This document shows positions 58,901 through 64,000 of a DNA stretch of 64,000 bases, in pieces; position 1 is the stretch's first letter; every line of letters starts with the position of its first letter. The stretch lies in assembly GCA_963809925.1 (NCBI GenBank), contig CAWELH010000004.1:372001-436000 (forward strand). The letters are read 5' to 3'. Both the position numbers and the translations under genes were made by a program. Under the pieces are notes generated by a model. It was given only the letters and a program-made list of their open reading frames with translations, did no database searches and was not told where the DNA came from. The DNA is from DASQZK01 sp963809925 (GTDB taxonomy: Bacteria; Bacteroidota; Bacteroidia; Bacteroidales; GCA-2748055).

Positions 58901-59337
58901 TGATATGTATGGAGGTGTAAAACACTCACCCCGTACATCGGGGAGGAGTCTCAAAAGTCTGATTCTCATTTTATCATCATTCAAATTAAAACCTGGCAAT
59001 TTTAATAGTGCCTGATTCACAATAGCAACCCTATTGCCAAAAAAACAGTTCCTGTCCGGCAGACCTTCCAGGCTGTTCTGTTCTACGGCATTGCCCTATA
59101 AATAAATAGTAAAAAATGTATACGAATTTAAGGTCGTTATTAGTTATTAATACATATATCTACGTATGAACATAATATCATGAAGATGAAATAGATTGTC
59201 CGGATTTATTGAAATATCGGAGCGTTTCATGCGCTTAGAATTATTCTAAATAGTTGATAGGGTTGATGGTTTGGTTTATTCCATCAAACAAATAGTCGAA
59301 TAAACAGTTAAATTTAGTCTTTCAATTATTTACTCCT
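58901..59337. other. Intergenic, no gene seen
   Basis: 437 bases. A weak CCCCG/CGGGG hairpin at about 58930-58944 may end the receptor transcript. The second half is AT-rich and probably contains the promoter of the cytochrome genes. Confidence 0.4.
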
Positions 59338-60351
59338 ATGAAAATAAAACCTATTGTTTTTCCTGGTGTTGTGATCGTGATGCTTGCTGGTTTTTTACTG
59401 ACAGGAGTCTTTTCATGCAGGCATGATACCGGTGACCTGTCGGGATTCACCGAGGTGTGTTTTGAAAGGGACGTATTACCCATTTTTCAAACCAGTTGCG
59501 GATTATCCGGTTGCCACCAAAAAGGTGGCGGAGAGTCGAATTATATTCTGACCAATTACCAGGGGATCCTGAATGGAGTCACGCCGGGAAAACCAGAGTC
59601 GAGTCCTGCCTACACTGCTTTGAGTGCCATCTGGTCGGAGGGCATGATGCCACCGGATCAGCCATTGTCACTCAACAACAGAACAATCATCAGGCTGTGG
59701 ATTGAACAGGGAGCACTGAATACAACCTGTCCCGATACCACAACAAAGAATCCAAACGATACGATTGCACAATATGTAAATCCGAGGGCATGTTTTCAAC
59801 GCGATATTTTTCCTGTACTCCAGTCAAATTGCTCCATTTCCGGATGTCATGATGGTACCGGCGAAGGGAGTGAATATCTCTTTACCAGCTACACCACAAT
59901 CATGAAATCGGTACGCCCAGGGGATCCTACGCAAAGCAAGCTTTACAGAGTAATCACCACTGGAGGAGGGGAAGATAAGATGCCACCCTATCCGCACGAT
60001 CCTTTGACCACTGCCCAGATCGATTCCATCTATAACTGGATAGGTTACGGTGCTACTGATGAGAATTGTGGAGTAATGTGCGATACGACGATTACCATTA
60101 CATATGCAGATGTTGTCTGGCCAATGATTGAAACAAACTGCAAGGGCTGTCACAGCGGCAGCAGTCCTTCGGGAAGTACCCTGTTGACTTCTTACAACGA
60201 GGTCAGCACTCTTGCTCTCTCCGGTAAGCTTGCCGGTGTGCTCAGAGGTACAGGTCTAAATGTACAAATGCCACCCTCAGGGTCTCTGCCCGACTGCCAG
60301 ATCCGGCAAATCGAGATATGGACAGAGAACGGGGCACAGAACAACAAGTAA
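59338..60351 (+). CDS. Triheme c-type cytochrome lipoprotein with CX4CH motifs
   Basis: A 337-residue protein. The leader ends LTGVFSCRHD (lipid cysteine at 27). Three repeats each have a haem site and a distal methionine: C54-GLSG-C59-H60 with EGMMPP, C165-SISG-C170-H171 with DKMPP, and C268-KG-C271-H272 with VQMPP. The first two sites are CX4CH, the third is the standard CXXCH. It resembles planctomycete-type cytochrome domains (PSCyt1). It lies 12 bases before a monohaem lipoprotein gene and probably carries electrons at the outer membrane. Confidence 0.75.
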   Translation: MKIKPIVFPGVVIVMLAGFLLTGVFSCRHDTGDLSGFTEVCFERDVLPIFQTSCGLSGCHQKGGGESNYILTNYQGILNGVTPGKPESSPAYTALSAIWSEGMMPPDQPLSLNNRTIIRLWIEQGALNTTCPDTTTKNPNDTIAQYVNPRACFQRDIFPVLQSNCSISGCHDGTGEGSEYLFTSYTTIMKSVRPGDPTQSKLYRVITTGGGEDKMPPYPHDPLTTAQIDSIYNWIGYGATDENCGVMCDTTITITYADVVWPMIETNCKGCHSGSSPSGSTLLTSYNEVSTLALSGKLAGVLRGTGLNVQMPPSGSLPDCQIRQIEIWTENGAQNNK

Positions 60352-60363
60352 ATCTCTTTTGAT

Positions 60364-60738
60364 ATGAGAAGAAAAAATGTGATCATTATTATCCTGGCTG
60401 CAGTCATTACAGGCAGTTGCTATTATGATAGTGAAGAATATCTGTACCCGCAGTTAAATAACAATTGTGATACAACTTCAGTAACGTTTTCAGGAAGTGT
60501 CATCCCCCTTCTTCAGGATCATTGCTGGTCATGTCATGCAAACAGCAATGCAGCCGCCTTGGGAAACAATATAAGACTTGAAGATTATAATGACATTAAA
60601 GCGGAGAGCCCCTTTCTCCTGGGTGCAATCCGGCATGAACCGCCGAGGTCGTTCATGCCAAAGGATGCGCCCATGCTAAGCAATTGTTTAATACAGCAAT
60701 TTGCTATATGGGTGGACGACGGAACACCTCAGAACTAA
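60364..60738 (+). CDS. Monohaem c-type cytochrome lipoprotein
   Basis: A 124-residue protein. The leader ends VITGSCYYD, a lipobox cysteine at 19. One CXXCH site, CWSCH, follows SGSVIPLLQDHCWSC, with SFMPKDAP as likely distal methionine. It aligns with one repeat of the triheme protein upstream, so it may be a single-unit relative. DUF5777 follows 24 bases later; the three genes form an operon. Confidence 0.78.
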   Translation: MRRKNVIIIILAAVITGSCYYDSEEYLYPQLNNNCDTTSVTFSGSVIPLLQDHCWSCHANSNAAALGNNIRLEDYNDIKAESPFLLGAIRHEPPRSFMPKDAPMLSNCLIQQFAIWVDDGTPQN

Positions 60739-60762
60739 AACCAAGCGCTAAACTAACCGGCT

Positions 60763-61662
60763 ATGAATCGACTGTTTCTACTCATCCCCTGTATTTTACT
60801 TTCTTTCCTGAGTTACCGGGTGGATGCCCAGGACGATCTGATGGATATTCTTGATGAACAGACCGCAGACCAGACTGATTATACGACGGCAACATTCAAA
60901 TCTACACGCATCGTAAATGGCCATTCCATCGAACGTATGCCTGAAGGGCAACTTGATTTTCGTATTTCACACCGGTTTGGTCGCATCAACACCGGGCCAT
61001 ACGAATTTTTCGGCCTCGACCAGGCGAACGATCATCTCAGCCTGGAATACGGGATCAAGGACTGGGTGATGGCCGGTATCGGTCGTGGAAATTTTGAGAA
61101 AACGGTCGATGGATATCTTAAATTCAGCATCCTCCGACAGTCAAAAGGTGCGAGAAACATGCCGGTATCGCTGTCCTTTCTCGCTGCAACATCCGTGAAC
61201 GGACTAAAATGGCAATATCCTGAACGCACAAATTATTTTTCCTCACGATTGTCTTATGTTTACCAGCTTCTAGTGGGGCGGAAATTCGGAGAACGTCTTT
61301 CGCTGGAAATAAATCCGACCTTCGTTCACAGAAATCTGGTGCCCACCGAACTGGATCCCAACGATGTCTATGCTGTAGGTGCCGGGGGAAGGATCAAGCT
61401 TTCATCCCGTATCAGTTTCAATGCCGAATATTACTATGTGATCAGGCCAATACACGATTTCCCGAGTGAGACCATCTACAATCCCCTTTCCGTCGGCTTT
61501 GACATTGAGACCGGCGGACATGTATTCCAACTTATGTTTACCAATTCTCTGGCCATGATTGAAAAGGGATTTATTACTCAAACTACCGGGCAGTGGGGGA
61601 AAGGAGACATTCATTTCGGCTTTAATATCTCACGGGTTTTTACCCTTAAAAGTAACCAGTAA
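60763..61662 (+). CDS. DUF5777-family outer-membrane beta-barrel
   Basis: A 299-residue protein. Leader LFLLIPCILLSFLSYRVDAQ. TATFKSTRIVNGHSIERMPE, GQLDFRISHRFGRINTGPYE, FFGLDQANDHLSLEYGIKDW and GGHVFQLMFTNSLAM match DUF5777 proteins, which commonly lie next to cytochrome and YceI genes in Bacteroidota. The role is unknown; a barrel that carries or anchors the electron-transfer proteins is possible. Confidence 0.8.
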   Translation: MNRLFLLIPCILLSFLSYRVDAQDDLMDILDEQTADQTDYTTATFKSTRIVNGHSIERMPEGQLDFRISHRFGRINTGPYEFFGLDQANDHLSLEYGIKDWVMAGIGRGNFEKTVDGYLKFSILRQSKGARNMPVSLSFLAATSVNGLKWQYPERTNYFSSRLSYVYQLLVGRKFGERLSLEINPTFVHRNLVPTELDPNDVYAVGAGGRIKLSSRISFNAEYYYVIRPIHDFPSETIYNPLSVGFDIETGGHVFQLMFTNSLAMIEKGFITQTTGQWGKGDIHFGFNISRVFTLKSNQ

Positions 61663-61808
61663 ACAGCCCCGACCTGATCACCATGAGACTGGCCGAGGTA
61701 GAAGGAGGGATGTTAAGATTCGGTCAACGAACCAATTTCCCAAATTAATGTTTATTCTTTATATGCATTCTCTAAACAAAATTTTTCAATCCAAAAATCG
61801 CTGAAACA

Positions 61809-62357
61809 ATGAAAAAGTTACTTTTCTCAACCATATTCATTGCCATTACATTAGGACTGTCTGCGCAAAAATATATCACCAAGAACGGACATATCGGTTT
61901 TTATTCCAGTACGCCGCTTGAAAATATCGTGGCCGATAATAACCAGGTGGCAAGTGTACTCGATATATCGACCAAAGAAATGGTATTCCAGGCACTCATG
62001 AAATCCTTTATTTTCGAGCGGGCACTCATGCAGGAACATTTCAATGAAAATTACGTTGAGTCGGAAAAATTTCCCAAGGCTGTCTTTAAAGGCAAAATCG
62101 TTGTGCCGGATAATATCGATTTGACAAAAAAGGGAAAGTATGATGTAACGGTGGAAGGTGATCTTACCTTACACGGAGTGACGAAAAATATTAAGGAGCC
62201 AGGACAGATCGTAGTCGGAGACAAAGAAATCACTGCTCAATCGGAATTCCTGCTGAAGCCCGAGGACTTTGATATCACGATACCCGGGGTTGTAAGAGAT
62301 AAGATCGCAAAGGAAATGCAGGTGAAGGTCGATGTGAAATATCTACCGATGAATTGA
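61809..62357 (+). CDS. YceI-family lipocalin-like periplasmic protein
   Basis: A 182-residue protein. Leader KLLFSTIFIAITLGLSAQ. KYITKNGHIGFYSSTPLENI, FPKAVFKGKIVVPDNIDLTK and YDVTVEGDLTLHGVTKNI are typical of YceI, a barrel that binds isoprenoid quinones or similar lipids. Quinone binding fits the neighbouring cytochromes. Confidence 0.85.
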   Translation: MKKLLFSTIFIAITLGLSAQKYITKNGHIGFYSSTPLENIVADNNQVASVLDISTKEMVFQALMKSFIFERALMQEHFNENYVESEKFPKAVFKGKIVVPDNIDLTKKGKYDVTVEGDLTLHGVTKNIKEPGQIVVGDKEITAQSEFLLKPEDFDITIPGVVRDKIAKEMQVKVDVKYLPMN

Positions 62358-62488
62358 TGCCCTGCTTTCTGAGCTTGCTGACAATCAGGGTAAATCAGCC
62401 TCTTCAGGCATGGCTCGCTACCCTTTGTGGCATGTAAACACCGATTAGTTCCATTTCGTTTCAAAACTACACCCATAATCCACAAGTC

Positions 62489-62920
62489 ATGAAACCCATT
62501 ACAAAGATTGTCCTTTATGCTGGTCTGGCCATTGCACTGATCGGCGGTATCGTTGGCATATATTTCTACACGCTGGGTCAGAAGGACCTTACAAATACGA
62601 AAGCTGATTTCACAATGCCTGCAAACGAATTGTTCGCCGAATATGAAGCAAACGAAGAGAGTGCGAACACGAAGTATCGCGATAAGATTGTAGAAGTCTC
62701 CGGTAAGGTTGCTCAGGTTACACTGAATACCGACAGCACGTTGAACGTGATGCTTATGGACGTTGACGACTTCAGTGGTGTCCTCTGCACGTTCAACGCC
62801 ATCAGTGATCCCGCGTCGATCGATATTAACAAGGGCGACAATGTCGTGATCAGGGGCATCTGTTCCGGCATGCTGATGGATGTTCAATTGAACAATTGCG
62901 TGCTTGTACTGGAGGATTAG
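62489..62920 (+). CDS. Membrane-anchored OB-fold protein (tRNA_anti-like)
   Basis: A 143-residue protein. One N-terminal membrane segment (IVLYAGLAIALIGGIVGIYF) and an OB-fold: YRDKIVEVSGKVAQVTLNTD, VMLMDVDDFSGVLCTF and INKGDNVVIRGICSGMLMDV. The tRNA_anti-like family is widespread in Bacteroidota next to YceI and cytochrome genes; function unknown. Last gene of the module. Confidence 0.75.
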   Translation: MKPITKIVLYAGLAIALIGGIVGIYFYTLGQKDLTNTKADFTMPANELFAEYEANEESANTKYRDKIVEVSGKVAQVTLNTDSTLNVMLMDVDDFSGVLCTFNAISDPASIDINKGDNVVIRGICSGMLMDVQLNNCVLVLED

Positions 62921-63209
62921 GGGCACAATCCGGTCTACCCTATAAACATATTCATTCACAACATCGGAAACCTGCGATATAGTTGGGATGGAGGAATTTT
63001 ACCTCCTCCCGGCGTTAAAATCATTCGTCAAATCCGCACTCAACCTTTTTTGTATGTTGATAACTTTTCATCAAAAAGTGGAAAATGGGAGGCTGAGATT
63101 TGGGGGGTGAAAACTATTAAGGGGCGGCGTGTTGGAAGGCGGGGGTGGGGCCCCTCTTAACACCAGACAATCTCGAAGGAACGAAGGCCATTACCATGTT
63201 ATTTAGTGA

Positions 63210-63960
63210 TCCACCTTCGCTGAAGCTACGGCGGACGCGGTCCACCTACGCTGAAGCTACGGCGGACGCGGTCCACTTACGCTGAAGCTACGGCAGACGC
63301 GGTCCACTTACGCTGAAGCTACGGCGGACGCGGTTTGGTGATTTGGTGAATTGGGGATGAATTTAAAAACATTTACCTATCCATGGGCAAAACCATGGCT
63401 ATTATTGGTGAATGCCTCCGGCATGGAAGAAGTGTTTCTACAGACACCTCTCACCCTCATCAATTAGTTAGTGATCCGCCTACGCTGAAGCTACGGCGGA
63501 CGCAGTCCATCTTCGCTGAAGCTACGGCGGACACAGTCCACCTTCGCTGAAGCTACGGCGGACACAGTCCACCTTCGCTGAAGCTAAGGCGGACGCGGTT
63601 TGGTGAATTGGGGATGATTTTAAGAACATTTACCTATCCATGGGCGTAACCATGGCTGCTATAATTGAATGCCTCCAGCATGCAAGGATGGCTCGAAAGG
63701 AATTTTACCAATCCATGGGCAAAACCATGGCTATTATTGGTGAATGCCTCCGGCATGGAAGAAGTGTTTCTACAAACAGCTCTCATGCTCATCAATTATT
63801 TAGTGATCCGCCTACGCTGAAGCTACGGCGGACACAGTCCACCTTCGCTGAAGCTACGGCGGACACAGTCCACCTTCGCTGAAGCTACGGCGGACGCAGT
63901 CCATCTTCGCTGAAGCTCGGCGGACACAGTCCATCTTCGCTGACCGCGTGCCGCCTTAGC
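63210..63960. repeat. Composite repeat: clusters of a 31-bp unit separated by hairpin-bearing spacers
   Basis: The 31-bp unit, containing CGCTGAAGCTACGGCGGACG, occurs four times from 63210, four times from 63475 and about four times from 63807, head to tail without spacers. Between the clusters lie copies of a segment with TTTGGTGAATTGGGGATGA and CCATGGGCAAAACCATGG, a perfect palindrome apart from the centre. The segment continues CTATTATTGGTGAATGCC. An open frame at 63640-63882 is a by-product. Confidence 0.85.
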
Positions 63961-64000
63961 AGTGGCGCAAGCTGCGGCGGACTCGGTTTGGTGAATTGAA

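Noticed and set aside
62237..62959. 240-residue frame opposite YceI and OB-fold genes
   Set aside because: Both plus-strand genes are well supported; the antisense translation shows no domain.
63210..63960. CRISPR-like array of 31-bp repeats
   Set aside because: The repeats are directly adjacent with no unique spacers, they come in clusters with a repeated filler, and no cas gene is present.

Overview
The window looks like a Bacteroidota chromosome segment, probably an environmental Bacteroidia. Evidence: a SusC/SusD pair, two FecI-type sigma/FecR cassettes each followed by a TonB-dependent receptor, a type IX secretion C-terminal domain, DUF5777 and YceI proteins, and repeated TAnnTTTG promoter -7 elements. 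Metabolic regions have long intact genes. Accessory regions are AT-rich and full of broken genes.

Layout. (1) 0-4.6 kb is a gene graveyard. It holds two RHS-core tails, each followed by a small immunity-like gene, a HEPN/minimal-nucleotidyltransferase pair, two remnants of XRE regulators, a cut-off RhuM and a cut-off HicB. (2) 5-9.5 kb holds an outer-membrane barrel, a barrel fragment, a YncE-like propeller, a DHFR-like reductase, and an XRE-ImmA/IrrE gene whose PIN-domain partner is cut by an IS4-type remnant. (3) 9.86-25.15 kb is an intact polysaccharide-utilisation-type locus: sigma, anti-sigma, SusC, SusD, a secreted carbon-nitrogen hydrolase, a VCBS protein, a Tat-exported Gfo/Idh oxidoreductase, DoxX, a large TIM-barrel glycosidase-like protein and a second secreted carbon-nitrogen hydrolase. 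Two exported nitrilase-superfamily enzymes in one such locus is the most distinctive intact feature here.

(4) 25.4-26.6 kb is an IS21 remnant that removed the front of a Panacea-domain antitoxin gene. (5) 26.7-45.8 kb appears to be an integrative element inserted at the 3' end of the tmRNA gene. A tyrosine integrase, excisionase and replication-like protein sit at the tmRNA end, and an 18/20 copy of the tmRNA T-arm lies at the far end. Its cargo is defence-like: HicAB, an operon of HIT protein, membrane protein and a PEP/pyruvate-binding plus MazG-like fusion, a nuclease-like gene, DUF3644, a HEPN-like protein and a type I restriction-modification set. Most cargo genes carry frameshifts or stops. 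The two HEPN-type genes, the winged-helix regulator, the 290-residue protein and the integrase are open.

(6) 45.8-54.7 kb holds the tmRNA, a GH5 enzyme with a type IX sorting domain, a sulfatase-modifying-type protein, an NmrA-like protein, a 349-356 bp tandem repeat array, a methyltransferase and a lipoprotein. (7) 54.8-62.9 kb is a second sigma/anti-sigma/TonB-receptor cassette followed by a triheme and a monoheme lipoprotein, DUF5777, YceI and an OB-fold protein, which may be a respiratory or redox module at the cell envelope. (8) 63.2-64.0 kb is a composite repeat made of a 31-bp unit plus a hairpin-bearing spacer related to the 51-52.7 kb array.
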